A DNA stretch of 64,000 nucleotides from contig JAQSEB010000023.1 in assembly GCA_030063045.1 (NCBI GenBank), positions 4,588,001 through 4,652,000 of the forward strand, in the 5' to 3' direction. Shown in pieces: positions 10,858 through 22,644 of the stretch. Every line of letters begins with the position of its first letter. Position 1 is the stretch's first letter. A program made the translations under genes and the position numbers. This DNA comes from Pratylenchus scribneri (Eukaryota > Nematoda > Chromadorea > Rhabditida > Pratylenchidae). The notes beneath the pieces are model-generated. The model saw only the letters and a list, made by a program, of their open reading frames with translations. It was not told the origin of the DNA and searched no databases.

Positions 10858-12518
10858 TTAACAATTAAAAAGTTGCAAATAGCAAGGTTTAACAAATTGA
10901 ACACCAATTAATTCTTTCAATGCAGAAAATGTAACAAAAATGCCGGTTAAAATTGCAAAAACTAAATAGAAATTAAAAAATAAAATAATAAATTATATTT
11001 ACCAATTACAATGCCGTAAATTCCCATCCATAATTTGTCCATTTTTTTCGCTTGGCATTCAAAATTAGTTGATTTCCTCCGGCCTCCTTCAATTATTAGG
11101 ACATAATGGAAAAGCCAAGGGAAAATGATGGAAGTCATTGAAATTGTTGAACCGGCAAAAAAATCCAGCATTGGCCCAAAATTGGGTACTGTTTCGGCAA
11201 CAAAAAGAATACTAAAAAGAACAGCAGAACGAATGGCAATTCGACGCCAGCAAAATTCTGACAAAAATATTTAATGACAATTTCCATATTGAATTCACCT
11301 TGAGGCACTCCAAAAAATTCCTCAGTTTCTTGGTTGATTGGATTGATAATTAAAATAATACTCAAAAGTGAATTGGCCGTGGTCAACACCAAAATGGACT
11401 GACTAATCCATCGAATTTGAATGGAATTCACAATTGTGCCCTCCAAATTTGGGCCATATGCCGGAATGGCCAAAAGAATGACAATTAAATTGAATGCGAT
11501 TATTGCTTAAATAATGGGGGGAATATTTGAGGGATGAGACATTTTTGACAACTTCCAAATCCAAGGGCAACCGATTTGCGAAAGTCCTTTGGCTCCCTCA
11601 TATCATGTTGAATTGTTGGAATGGCCGGATGGCCTCCGAATGCAAAAAGACTGAAAATGATTTGGGAAATTTATCAAAAAATGAGAATTATAGGAAAACA
11701 TAGTGCCCAATCCGCTCAAAAAGTGATTAAAATTGAATTCCGGCAAAATTGAAATATTTTTGGCAATTGAATTATTCTGATTGGCCAAATCAAAAATGGA
11801 GCCGGCACAAATTAATAAAACTAAATAAAATGAATATAAATTTGTAAGGGAATTATAAATTAACATGCTGAAAATGTGCAAAAAATGCCAACAAAAAGGA
11901 CTGGCCAAAAATCATTTGGGGATTTGAGTAAAGTAATTGGCCAAATGATGGCAGCGAGGAAGAGGAGAAGGACACAAATGCTGACATCAAATTGGACAAA
12001 GGAAATGAGAAAATCGTGAACATTTTTGGCACAAAGTAAGAGAAAAACGGTGGCTGCACCGAATTGGGTCAAATTCACGCAAATCGAGACAAGGCATCTT
12101 TTGGATGTGAATTGGGAATTAATTTTATTGAATTAAATTGAATTGGAACTTCATTTTAGGCCCAAATGCTCTATAGCCAATTTCGGCATACGGTTTTCGA
12201 CAATGTTTATTTGCATATTTTTGGGGAAAACGAAGCAACAGAATTTCCCATGATTGGCCAAGGAAATGGGCGGAAATTGTGGTTATTATGGCCATAAACA
12301 AGAAAATTAAAATGCCCGGATAAATTTCTGCCAAATTTAGGGAAATGAATTTTTGTAATTTGTTTTAACAAAATGAACTGACGAGCGCCAAAAATGCCGG
12401 CAGGAAGGGCCAACATTCCGGCAATGGACATATCGGTGACCATGAAAAATGCAGCCAAAATCCAATTAAGGCCACTATTTGTTGTGCCATCAAATTCTTC
12501 ATTTTTTAATACTTCCAT
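10858..12518 (-). CDS. Amino-acid transporter (Aa_trans / SLC36-32-38 superfamily), copy A
   Basis: Eight exons (12518-12383, 12327-12150, 12097-11865, 11820-11700, 11650-11553, 11505-11299, 11257-11003, 10961-10858) encode 443 aa with about 10-11 hydrophobic segments. Family-type motifs: an N-terminal [15 protein letters not shown], then [34 protein letters not shown] and [12 protein letters not shown]. It is paralogous to the transporter at 59573 along its full length. Proteins of this family move small neutral amino acids, often with protons, across plasma, lysosomal or vesicle membranes; the substrate here is unknown. All introns are GT-AG and phases are consistent. The ATG at 12518 was taken as the first in the open exon. 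Confidence 0.87.
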
Positions 12519-13322
12519 TTAAAATTCGAATTGAATGAATTCACAATTGAATGGAAAATTTTGTGGGATTTAGAGAGATAAATTTTAACTAGTAAAAAAT
12601 TTTGACAGGAAGGATAATCTCATAGTAAAATTAAATAGTTGGCCTCTTCCCTTCGGCCTTTTATTGGCCATAAAATTGGGAGAGCAGGAAAAAATTTTGC
12701 ACTCACTATGAAATAGAATTGGAATTCCCATCCATTAACATAATCGAATTGGTAACTTTAATGATACTCCCAATCCCAACACAATAACATGAAATAATTA
12801 ATGAATTAAAGAAGAACAATTTGTTGACTTATTGCTCCAATAAATTATGGAACATGATTTTGATTGATTGAGTGACTTATAATTAAATTAGCGATAAAAT
12901 GTGTAAATGATAAACAAAAACATTTTATTTATTTGAAAATTAAGGATGCTGGAAATATATTAAATGAAGTAATTTCGGTGGAAAATTTTTTGGGTGGTTG
13001 AATAGAAATATTCTTTGTTTGACTGACCACGCTTGGGGGGGGGGGGGGGGGGGAATCCTATTACGAATTACGATGCTAGTGCCTTAATGGATAGGCCCGA
13101 GGCAGAATTCATCAAACAAGGGTCTCCTTCTGCTATTCTTCTTTGTAGGCCTTCATTTATTTTGCCTTTTGTCTATATTTGGCGGCACTTTTGCCGCTGA
13201 CTTCCCTAGGTCATAAAACGTATATGAAGGATTGTAAATTATTCATTCGGAATTCGAATTCAGAGGAATGTAATTTATTTTCACATACTTCTTCAATTGC
13301 ATCGTTGTTCATTTCCATTTCG
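12519..13322. other. Intergenic with a G19 homopolymer
   Basis: No gene supported. Positions 13035-13053 are an uninterrupted run of 19 G. Just beyond it lies a block of mixed composition that may be an old insertion. Positions 13317-13322 (ATTTCG) are the left target-site copy of the foldback element that follows. Confidence 0.45.
13035..13053. repeat. G19 homopolymer
   Basis: A run of 19 G in intergenic DNA upstream of the foldback element. Such runs can form G-quadruplexes and are length-unstable in nematodes lacking the FANCJ-type helicase DOG-1 (known in C. elegans). Confidence 0.92.
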
Positions 13323-13926
13323 GGGCAATCGTAAAGAATCTGCACAGAACAATGTGTGACATACCATTCGACTCCTCTCGACGAGTTGAGTACGAATCTG
13401 CAAAAATTTTCTGCGGGAGGCGCCTAGAAAAAAAGTTAGAGTATGATGAAATAGCAAATATTGCTAAAGTGAAGGGTCCCCCATTGGGTCGAAAATTTTC
13501 AAAAATTTTTTTTTGATTAATTTACTTCCTAACCCCTACATATCCCTAGCCCTAGCCCCTAGGACCCATCCGACCCTACCATAACCCTAACCCAAGCCCA
13601 TAAACCCCTAATCCTAGCCCTATCAGTGAAAATATAGATGGTCATAACTTTTTTATTTTTGGGTTTTATGAGAATCTGATAGCAGATTCGTGCTCTGCTC
13701 ATCGAGACGCGTCGATTGAACTATAATTTGCCTTAGAAAAAATTTCAAAATTTTTTCGAGTTTCGACCCATAAGGGGGGACCCTTCACTTTTCCAAATTT
13801 CATCATACGCTAACTTTTTTTCTAGTCGCCTCCCGCAGAAAATTTTTGCAGATTCGTACTCAACTCGTCGAGAGGAGTCGAATGGTATATCACACATTGT
13901 TCTGTGCAGATTCTTTACGATTGCCC
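13323..13926. mobile_element. Foldback (MITE-like) transposon with 6-bp target duplication
   Basis: A 604-bp element with terminal inverted repeats of about 200 bp, beginning GGGCAATCGTAAAGAATC and ending in the reverse complement. It is flanked on both sides by ATTTCG (13317-13322 and 13927-13932), a likely target-site duplication. The roughly 200-bp centre is C-rich with CCCTAACCC and CCTAGCCC motifs. There is no coding capacity, so it is non-autonomous. The arms and centre carry a motif (CTCGTCGAGAnGnGTCGA) shared with foldback elements near 42.9 and 46.9 kb. Confidence 0.8.
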
Positions 13927-14113
13927 ATTTCGGTATTATCTATTAGTAAAAAATATCGACTTATAAATAATAAAATAATTGTTTAAATTTATTTATTGCA
14001 AATGGAGAGAAATATAATAAAACATTTTAGTGCGTATTTACAAAAACAAAATTGATTGTTATGGGGTAAATATAAAATATTCTTCATCATCGGCTTGTTC
14101 CCGAATATGTTTT

Positions 14114-15529
14114 CTATTCGTAGGATGTCAGTGGCATTGAATGTTCAGAATATGGTGGAGGGGCCAATGGAATAATTGCTGGAATATAAAATTATAAATG
14201 AATATGAAATATATCTGAACAAACCATTATCAGGAAATTGTGGATGGATGGATGAATTTGGATATTCGTGAATTGGAATTGTCCCAATTAACAATGGCAA
14301 TTGATTGGATGCAGAACCGCACCAGAAGGATGTGGTCACCACTTTAATCTGTTTGGGTATTTGATGCTGTAAAATTATTTTATTCCCATTTCCCACCTCC
14401 AAAAAATAGTCGAGGCGAATCACAGGACAATTGTTGAAGCTGGAAATGCAGTCAGGGACAGCCAAATGGCCTCGGAATATTCCTTTGGATCGAGGGGCCA
14501 ACAAGAATTGTTCCTCAATTTCGGCAATTTCAATATTTTCTTCCCTTTTTTCAGCGTGTTTTGTACCTAATGATTATAAAGAATAACTATGAATTAGAGT
14601 GGAGAAAACTCACTGTCAATGTCCCAATATGCTTCGGTGTCCATTGAAAAATCATAACGCAGAATTCCAAACCGTTGGGCCAAATAAAGTACATTTTGGT
14701 ATAGTTTCGCCTTCACTTTTGTCACTTGCTTTGATGTTTGATTATCGATTTCAATGGTGAATGGAATCACTTCGTCTGGCACAAATCCGCTTTTTGGCAA
14801 TTGAATCTGAATTATTGATTTAAAATTGGAATAAATATTTGACCTTGGCTTTTATTTTTCCATGTCTCCAACAGCAACAGCCAATGTTTTTGTCAATATA
14901 ATGATCAGCTGGACCCAATGCCCATTCAATTGTGTTCAAATCGAGAATGGAAGAAACCAGAAAAATTGATTCAATCTAAAAAAGAAATAAATTAGAATGA
15001 TAATTTAATATTAATGTGACCTTTTTATCGAACCTCCATGGTCGATCAATGGTGACGGAACAAGTGTAGCGAATATGCCCAATGATGCCTAAAAATAGAA
15101 TTTGAAATGGTTTATTGAAAACATTTTACCTTCAAAGCTTTGTGGACAATGAGGCGGGATTGTGAATTTGAAGGGAAAAATGTGTTCAATCGGATGAATT
15201 TGCTGATCCGGCGGAGCCCAAAGTTGCATAGCTTGATTTAAATAAATTGCCTCTGAGTCGTAATGTTTGGTGCTCGAACTGCTACCACTAAATTGATGAA
15301 TAATTGGATAATTCATTTTAAAAATTCCATTTCACCTGCCGCTGCTTTTACTTTCGGTCCAATGCACTTTGGCTTTTCCACTGATATGCAAATCGATTGC
15401 TCTGGCCTTCATTGGTTCTAGCAAATGGAGAACAACTCTGGCATGGACGTCTTGGCCAGGAAAAAATATTGGAATCCCTTCTGCTGATGTTAGGGAGCCG
15501 AAGATTTCAACTTGAAAAATTTCAGACAT
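14114..15529 (-). CDS. Alpha-arrestin (arrestin-domain-containing protein)
   Basis: Seven exons (15529-15336, 15287-15130, 15088-15021, 14975-14844, 14806-14614, 14566-14225, 14178-14114) encode 383 aa. The N-terminal half has the arrestin_N pattern (FPGQDVHARVVLHL, then FPFKFTIPPHCPQSFEG and GHIRYTCSVTIDRPW). The C-terminal half starts at the typical IQLPKSGFVPDEVIPF. The C-terminus has PPPYSEH, a PPxY motif that in this family binds the WW domains of HECT ubiquitin ligases. Such proteins act as adaptors that bring ligases to membrane receptors and transporters and drive their internalisation. All introns are GT-AG. The presence of many receptors nearby is suggestive but does not prove a link. 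Confidence 0.92.
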
Positions 15530-16037
15530 TTTTGAGTTTAATTAAATCAAATGCAAGCTGGAAATTGGAAAAAAAATATTAAAAATTGTAAAACTTATAT
15601 CGAAAAGTTAGTAGTAATAGCAGAAGAGGATGAGCGTTAAATAAAATGTAAATTTACATTTGTATGAGGCTTCTTAATCGATATGGATGGACAAATAAAT
15701 TAAAGAAAAGAATGATGCTTTTTTAAGGATGAATAAATGTGACGTTTGGTGTTGGTGATTCATTTCACATTGAAGATTGAACCTGGGGCTTGGGCCTAGC
15801 ATGTAAAAATATTTTAATTTTGTTTTTTTTTGCTTATGCTCTATTTTTGAACTCAACTCTGTGAGAATGAGAATACGAATTACGAATGGAATGCGAACAA
15901 CGAAAGACGAAACAAAAACAAAACGAAAACGAATCGGGGAATAATATACAAAATGCCAAAGATCAACATTTTAAATGTCTACAAAAAATCACACACACCG
16001 TACACCTACAAGCTACAACCCCGTTTCATTACGTGGG
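15530..16037. other. Intergenic, left flank of the MULE
   Basis: No gene supported. It is purine-rich around 15880-15960. It separates the arrestin start from the left end of the Mutator-like element. Confidence 0.4.
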
Positions 16038-18261
16038 GCTTAATTGCCTGTCTAAAGAGGCTGAATTTTGAGTCTAATTTTTCTCCTGTCTAAAGGGGCT
16101 GAATTTTGAGTCTAATTTGGCGGGAATTTGAATTTTTCCAATTAATTCCTCTTCTCACTTCTCTCTTTTCAAAATATCCATGATCGTCTTTGATCTAATA
16201 TATTTGAATAATTTAGTACAAATGAGTTAAATAAAAATAAAATTTATTAAAACAAAAACAAATAATTGGCAAATATGAACGAAAAAATGTAGCAAAATAA
16301 TTTACATAACAATGAAAAATGAAGAAAATCAAAATTTCGTTTATTATTTGGTTTTAATTTCCTCGTTGCTTTGGTGCCTTGGGCGGACGTCCTCTCTCAT
16401 TATCTTTCGGTCTTCCTCTCTTTTGCAAACCTTCAACCGCACTTGATTCTTTTACGGCCTGTGGAAATGTAAGAATTCCTTCATTGATCATGGCCGCAAC
16501 CGCATGAATACACACATATTTTTTGGCTCCTTCTGGACAACTGCACCGCCAATGGCCACCAAAATCGCCCATGTTTGCCACAAAAATCTTATTTAAATTG
16601 AAATATTTTGTTCAAATTAATGGAGAAAACCTTGAACCGATTATCCACATATTCCTTCCAAACATTCCATTCAGTTGGAGGGCGGAAAGTTATGGCAGCT
16701 GCAGCTGCTTCTTTCAATTCAGTCAACGTTTTAAAATTCTTTTTATAAAGAACAATTTATAATCTTACATTGGTACAAGCTGCTGTTATTGCCTTTGAAC
16801 CATCGCCCAAAACAAAATCCGGTTTGTATTCGCCAAATGACATAAAAATATTTGCATAAACCCACTGATCTTCATTGCTCGACAAGGCCAAAAACGTAGG
16901 GTGAAAATGTTTGTCCACGTCCGAAAAGCCAAAACCTGCACTGGAAAGTCGTCGAACCAGCGAAGATTGTAAGTGAGGGAGTAGGTTGAATCAGCCTGAA
17001 GGTGGTTTTTGATGTGGAGGAAATAGATAAAAATTACCTGAAGCAGCGGAGATTCGAATTGTTTTTGCATCAATTTTTTTGTCGTCCAGAGGATGCAAAA
17101 TTTTTTGGCTGGCTCATCAATAGTAAAGCTTTGAACAAAAGCTTTGTCAATATCTTCTGGAGCATGTTTGTTTTGGGCACAATATTCCTCAAGTTGCTCA
17201 AAAGTGAATGGCAATATTGGTCCTCTTGTATATTTGCATAAATTTTGCACTTGCTTTAGAGTTGGCAATGGATCAAACTTTTTTTGCTGAAAATTATAAA
17301 ATTATTTTTAACTTTATTAATCCTTATAATAAATAGAAAAAAAATACCCGTAATATGTTTAGAATTTGTGCGGGTGTTAATTTTTGACTCATTAATTGTT
17401 TGATTTCTTTTTTGGCCTCTTTTGACAATGCTATCTTCTCACCTTCGTGTTGATGCTCGTCGATGGTTTCCTCGATTACCACTCCGTGGTCTGTTGCATT
17501 GAATTTAGTTTTAAGTCCATTTTTGCATTCAGTGCCTAAACAAATCGAATTGAATATTTTTAATAGAATTATACGTGAATAATATTCGCATTTCCACATT
17601 AAAGTTAGTCCATCCTTCAATGATTTTTCACCGCAATTTTTTCTCCATTTATTTTTCTCTTGTTCCCAAAATTCATTGTATTGCGCAATATTGTCAAATT
17701 GTTTCCAAATTCTATATGGTTTCCCTTTTCCTCTTTTGACTTTTTCGGATACTTAATTTTAATTAAATATTTTTATTATATTTTAATCAATTCAAACCTT
17801 GAATAACAACGTTGTTTGGCTCGTGGAAAATTGTCTCATCTAGTCGTGGTTCTTCAAAACTAGATGAATTATTTTGTGTTGAATTATTTGGTAAATAATC
17901 ATAAAATGAACTCATCTATAATTTATATTTAAATTAATTATAGATATTATTATAGATAAAATATTTATTAGAAATATTTAGATTGGATCAAAGACGATCA
18001 TGGATATTTGCTTTGAAAAGAGAGAAGTGAGAAGAGGAATTAATTGGAAAAATTCAAATTCCCGCCAAATTAGACTCAAAATTCAGCCCCTTTAGACAGG
18101 AGAAAAATTAGACTCAAAATTCAGCCATTTTAGACAGGAGAAAAATTAGACTCAAAATTCAGCCCCTTTAGACAGGAGAAAAATTAGACTCAAAATTCAG
18201 CCCCTTTAGACAGGAGAAAAATTAGACTCAAAATTCAGCCTCTTTAGACAGGCAATTAAGC
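16038..18261. mobile_element. Mutator-like (MULE) DNA transposon, decayed
   Basis: A 2.2-kb element bounded by long terminal inverted repeats: about 16038-16200 on the left and 17980-18261 on the right. The outer ends read GCTTAATTGCCTGTCTAAAG and its reverse complement. Both ends contain a roughly 37-bp repeat with CTGAATTTTGAGTCTAATTT; it is present about twice on the left and about five times on the right, so the right arm is expanded. Inside is a minus-strand transposase remnant with a SWIM zinc finger, which assigns the element to MULEs. No clear target-site duplication is seen. Confidence 0.82.
16354..17915 (-). pseudogene. MULE transposase remnant (FLYWCH-like, DDE fragment, SWIM finger)
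   Basis: Minus-strand exons can be followed from an ATG at 17915 to a stop at 16354. In order: a FLYWCH-like N-terminal region (W.CEYY ... GTECKNGLK with a later HQHEGE), a linker (TPAQILNIL), the start of the MULE catalytic core (ADSTYSL ... HFHPTFLALSSNED ... GDGSKAIT), then NFKTLTELKEA and a SWIM finger (CSCPEG...VCIH), and an AT-hook-like tail (KRGRPKDNERGRPP). Two lesions are visible. The frame changes by one nucleotide near 16950 between FPVQ and GFGFSDVD. The core also jumps from ITAACTN to NFKTLTEL, so most of the second half of the DDE domain is missing. It is unlikely to be an active transposase. Confidence 0.8.
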
Positions 18262-18280
18262 TTTTCCGCGTTTCATAATA

Positions 18281-18981
18281 CCGTAAATTTCCTATTTGAA
18301 GCCCCCTCTCTATTTGAAGCCCCCTCTCTTTTAGAAGCCCCCTCTAGAGGGTCTCTGAAATTTATAAGCCCCCTCTCTATTTGAAGCCCCCTCCCTATTA
18401 GAAGCCCCCCTAAATTTTTTTTTCCAATTTAAGTTCTTAATTTTATAAATACCTATGTTTTGAATGATAAAAACGTATTTTTTGTCGAAAAAACAAGTTG
18501 TGAATTACAAAAACATGTCCGAAAAATGTTTTGATTTAAAAAACATGTTTTTAGATTTATAAAAACATGTTTTGAATTGCAAAAACATGTTCGAAAATAT
18601 GTTTTGAATCGAAAGAACTTGTTCGAATTTCAAAAAACTTCTTAAAAACATGTTTGAATTCAAAAAACATCTTAAAAACATGTTTGAATTCAAAAATCAT
18701 CTTCAAAAACATGTTTTGAATGATAAAAAAATGGTGTAAATTTTAAAAAACATCTTATTAAATGAAAAATTGTAAAATATGTTGTAAAAATATGTTTTGG
18801 GTTGTAAAAACGTGCTCTGATTTGTTGCAAATTTTTTCGATAAAATTTTATTTTTCATCCATTTTTTCTCTCTGAAATTTATAAGCCCTCTCTCTATTTG
18901 AAGCCCCCTCCCTATTTGAAGCCCCCTCTAGAGGGTCTATGAAATTTATAAGCCCCGGGGCTTCTAATAGGAAATTTACGG
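18281..18981. mobile_element. TA-flanked non-autonomous DNA element
   Basis: A 701-bp element with inverted ends CCGTAAATTTCCTATT...GAAGCCCC and the reverse complement, flanked on each side by TA, as expected of a Tc1/mariner-type insertion. It holds tandem copies of AAGCCCCCTCTCTATTTG near both ends. The middle is an array of CATGTTTTGAATT-like units. There is no coding capacity. It starts only 19 bases beyond the MULE's right end. Confidence 0.75.
18440..18830. repeat. Degenerate array of AAAACATGTTTGAATT units
   Basis: About a dozen imperfect copies of a short unit containing ACATGTT separated by T- and A-rich spacers lie inside the TA-flanked element. The unit contains a palindromic hexamer (ACATGT). 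Irregular spacing and composition rule out a CRISPR array. Confidence 0.7.
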
Positions 18982-20553
18982 TATCTGCTTCTCCTCATTC
19001 ACTAATTAATTTTGGATTGCGATGCATACACATTTTGTTAAATTTTGATACAAAACGAAATGACGAAGGAAAATAGGTAGTAAAATATAATCTTGAATGA
19101 CTTTCCTATAGAGTTAGTGTAAGTAAAATGTTGAAATTTCTATAGAAATCCGGGAATATCAAATTGTTTCTTCTATTAGCAATAACAATTTCATTTCCTC
19201 TATTAGCAATAGAGGTGTGTTTTTCCTGTGATTTAAATAGATGCATTTTTCCTCGAAATTGTCAACAAAAATTGTAACTTTAACTAAATCAATGTAGGTA
19301 CAATTTGATTCCTTGAATTGCATACAATTTTAGCATTTTACTTAGCCATTTTCCTGGGAATTATATTCACATTCACAACATTATAATTAACATACAATTT
19401 GCAATGAATTCCAGTTCGTTTTCGTTTATTATCTATTATTTTTCCCATAAGCAACAACAATATTTCTTTCTTTGTTTTTTTACTTCCTTTTCGAGCTTCG
19501 ACCCCTCCGGCCTCCGCCCCCTCCCTCCAAGGGTGTCTCAATTCACAATAATCTCCTTTCAAAACTTTAATTCATATTTAAAACTAATTTATTAAATTTT
19601 GATTGCGCATTCATAAACCACTAAGTTGTGTTGTGCACCTAATCAAATTTTGAATAATTTTTATTGAAAAATGGACTAAAATTAATTTAATTTCAAAAAG
19701 GGAATTCAATTAGGAAAATGCCTGAAATGTGGTCACAAATTTGCTCTAAATTGAATAATTTTGAATAAAAATTTAAAATCACATTTTTGATATAATATGG
19801 GAATTGAAATTGATATTCGGCCGAAAGGCCATTCAAACAAACTATTTTTATTTAAGTATGCCCATTTGAATAGGAAATTATGCCTAAAATCACCTGCCAT
19901 TGTGCCAATGCCATGGGAATTTATATTGTATTTGGGATTTATATGTCTTCATTTATTATCCCATCAACCAACCCACACATATAGCAAATCCATATTCCAT
20001 ACCGAAATATACTCAAAAGAATAAGTAAATTTTATTTGACATTTCAATAAATTTTATTAGTTCCCATTGGAAGAAATCTTTTTGATTCTAAAAAGGCTCA
20101 TTTTTATGTTTTGGCCTTAATCGACACAAATTTGGCCCAAATAAATTCTCATATCATTTATTTTTTAACCAGAAATTTGTCCATAAAATTAACATATTTC
20201 ATTTTCTGCAAAATGTAAACGAATGTCGAACCAAAATAAAATGGTCGAAGATTAAAACAAATTGGTTTTTGTCGATCTAAAATTGAGGAGAAATTTCGTT
20301 TTTAAATTAATACAATTCTTAAAAATATATTTTAATTTTAATCATTTGCAGCCATTACTACAATTTATTATTTTAAATTTAACGGGGATGTTTTTTGTTC
20401 ATTTTGCGTGTTGTCTATTGATTATTGCTGCTATATCCAAATTTGTTCATTAATTTATTTAATGTTTCTTTTTAATTCTCCCGCCTATTCTCCTCCAAAA
20501 CGAAATCCAAAAAGCAAATTTCCCTCATTTCCTCCAGCAGAATTCATCAAAAA
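18982..20553. other. Intergenic, no supported gene
   Basis: AT-rich with only short, unsupported open frames. The segment before 20554 should contain the promoter of the receptor there. Confidence 0.35.
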
Positions 20554-22214
20554 ATGTCCACCAGCACAATGGCCACATCAATTTTTCATCAATTTCAACC
20601 CAATTCCCAACTAATTTTGTTCTCCACCATTGTTCGAATTGTTGAACTCATTGTCCACCTTTTGTTGGTGCCCCTTTCCATTATTTTTGTCCTCCTCATT
20701 GTGCGAACTTCCGTTTTGCATCGAAATTTGAAATTCATTTTGCTTTTCCAATGCTGGGCCAATTTGCAATATGCATTCAGCCGAAATGTTCAAGTGGGAA
20801 TATTCTTTTTCCATTCTTTTAATGTTCATTTCAAAGATTTTGAATAAATTAATTTTCAACGTCGACTTTTTTATGGCCCTTGTGCCCATTCAAATGTCCG
20901 TTTTGTTCACCGAATTGTTGGGCAGCATGATTGGCCATGTCCTTTTGTTAGAACGCATTTTGGCCACAATTTTCGTTTCAAAATATGAACATTATCGACA
21001 GCCATATTTCAGCATCCTTTGCTTCATTGCTATTGTTTGTTTTAATATTTATTTTATTTATAGTCCTTTTTATTGGGGACTAAGATTGTTCGGTGGAGAG
21101 AGCTTCCCAAGAAAGAGAATTGGGTTTAGTTGGACTTGACTTAAGTAAATATATTTATCTGTTGGGCGAAAAATAGTGATAACAGAAACAGAACGTCGCA
21201 AAATGTGATAGAAAAGTGAACACTATAATGGGAAAAGAGTGAGTTTGAGTTTAAGAAGGCAGATTGGGGCAATATTTGATTGATAGAGTGAAGGGGCGAT
21301 TATGCAAAAAATGGGGGTACAGTAGGATGAATGGGAGAAGTCCTTAGGCATTATTGACATTGACATTTATGCAATATTTCCTCTATCATAAAATTCCCAA
21401 AATTATTAGACTGGATTGTCCCTTCAAAGTGCATATCAACAAGCATTTGGCGACTCCGTCCTCGACGTCACTGTGGGAACTTTAGTGATTTTGTATGCGA
21501 CACTTGGCCTCAGCCTGGCGGAAATTGTCGTAAGCATTTTCTCCCATATTTGGCATTTTTTCTCAGGGATGATCCAAATTTTGAATTAATTTGTTTTTCA
21601 GATTATATTTGCCATTGGTTATTACAATGACAATAAATACAAAGTGGGCGTATTCCTTTATCATAAACACAGTTTATCCGAAAGATATCAAGTTTGTTTA
21701 GGGAGAAATTCTCATTCAAAATGTTTTTTTAGCTTTCTGAAAATATTCGAACTGGTCGCCAACTTTTGCCAACTTTCATTTTCCATTTCATTAATATTTT
21801 ACTGTCCAGTGGCATCACAATCCTCTTTTTCTATATTAAAGTGCAGGTTCAGCAAGTAAATGGACTGAAATGGCATTCAAATTTTCCCATTTTTAAGGAT
21901 CCATTTGTCGTTGATTTTCTCTTCCTTTTTGTATTTTCCATTACCGCATTTTGCAATTTTGCCATCCAAGCCACAATAATCGCGTAAGTTCATTTTTTGG
22001 ATCATTTTTATATTCCATTTATAGTTATCATCCAATTTTGCGTCGAAAAATGGTTAAAATGTTGGCAGAATGGAAGGGAAACATTTTTTCGAATGGGCCA
22101 AAAGGAGGGAGGATGAAAAGAATGGGGCCAAAGGCCATGGATGGAAGGGAATTAATCGAAAGAGGCCGAATGGATGAGCAATATTTTCGGATGCTGAAAA
22201 GTGCTTGGACATAA
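20554..22214 (+). CDS. Sra-superfamily serpentine chemoreceptor
   Basis: Six exons encode about 360-371 aa: 20554-20787, 20837-(21034 or 21087), (21410 or 21430)-21529, 21602-21691, 21733-21983 and 22025-22214. Marks of the Sra superfamily: LLERILATIFVSKYE, HSLSERYQ|LSEN.RT across an intron, YHPILRR, and a C-terminus YFRMLKSAW. It is paralogous to the gene at 32824 with shared intron positions. The third intron is unusually long (about 340-375 nt) because it contains a dispersed repeat. Two in-phase splice choices exist. The phase-0 one (21035-21409) keeps the intron position conserved in the paralogues; the other (21088-21429) gives a longer membrane segment 4. Confidence 0.82.
21180..21405 (+). 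repeat. Dispersed repeat R1, copy 1 (intronic)
   Basis: Contains GGCAATATTTGATTGAT, GGGCGATTATGCAAAAAA, GGGGTACAGTAGGAT and AGGCATTATTGACAT in the same order as the copies near 41.5, 42.3 (inverted) and 49.9 kb. It lies entirely inside intron 3 of the receptor at 20554. There is no coding capacity. Confidence 0.75.
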
Positions 22215-22644
22215 AAAATAATATCAATATTCTTTTTTAAATTTTTAAAATTTTTTTGCATAATTTTTCAATAAAATATTCCCAGATTCTTCATCTTAAT
22301 AGTTAATACTTTATATTTTGATTTCCTCTCAAGTAACAAAAGAAATTGTAAGTATAAGAGCGAAGTGTAAATTTCCATCACACTTTGCCTTTGGAAAATT
22401 TGAAGGAGAACTAAAAAGATAGACTGCCTCTGATGAGAATTTGGTTACTGTAGATGAAATGAGGCAGAAGTGGGAGGAGAATTTAGGTAATTGAATATGA
22501 AAATGACAAATATTTCCTTTATTATGGAAAAGTATTATATAAAAATCATCATTGAATTATTATAATTCATCAAATTCGATCAAATATTTATTAAAGCACA
22601 ATTCTTCGTTGATTTATTCATTGTTTCTTCTGATTTTCGGCATT

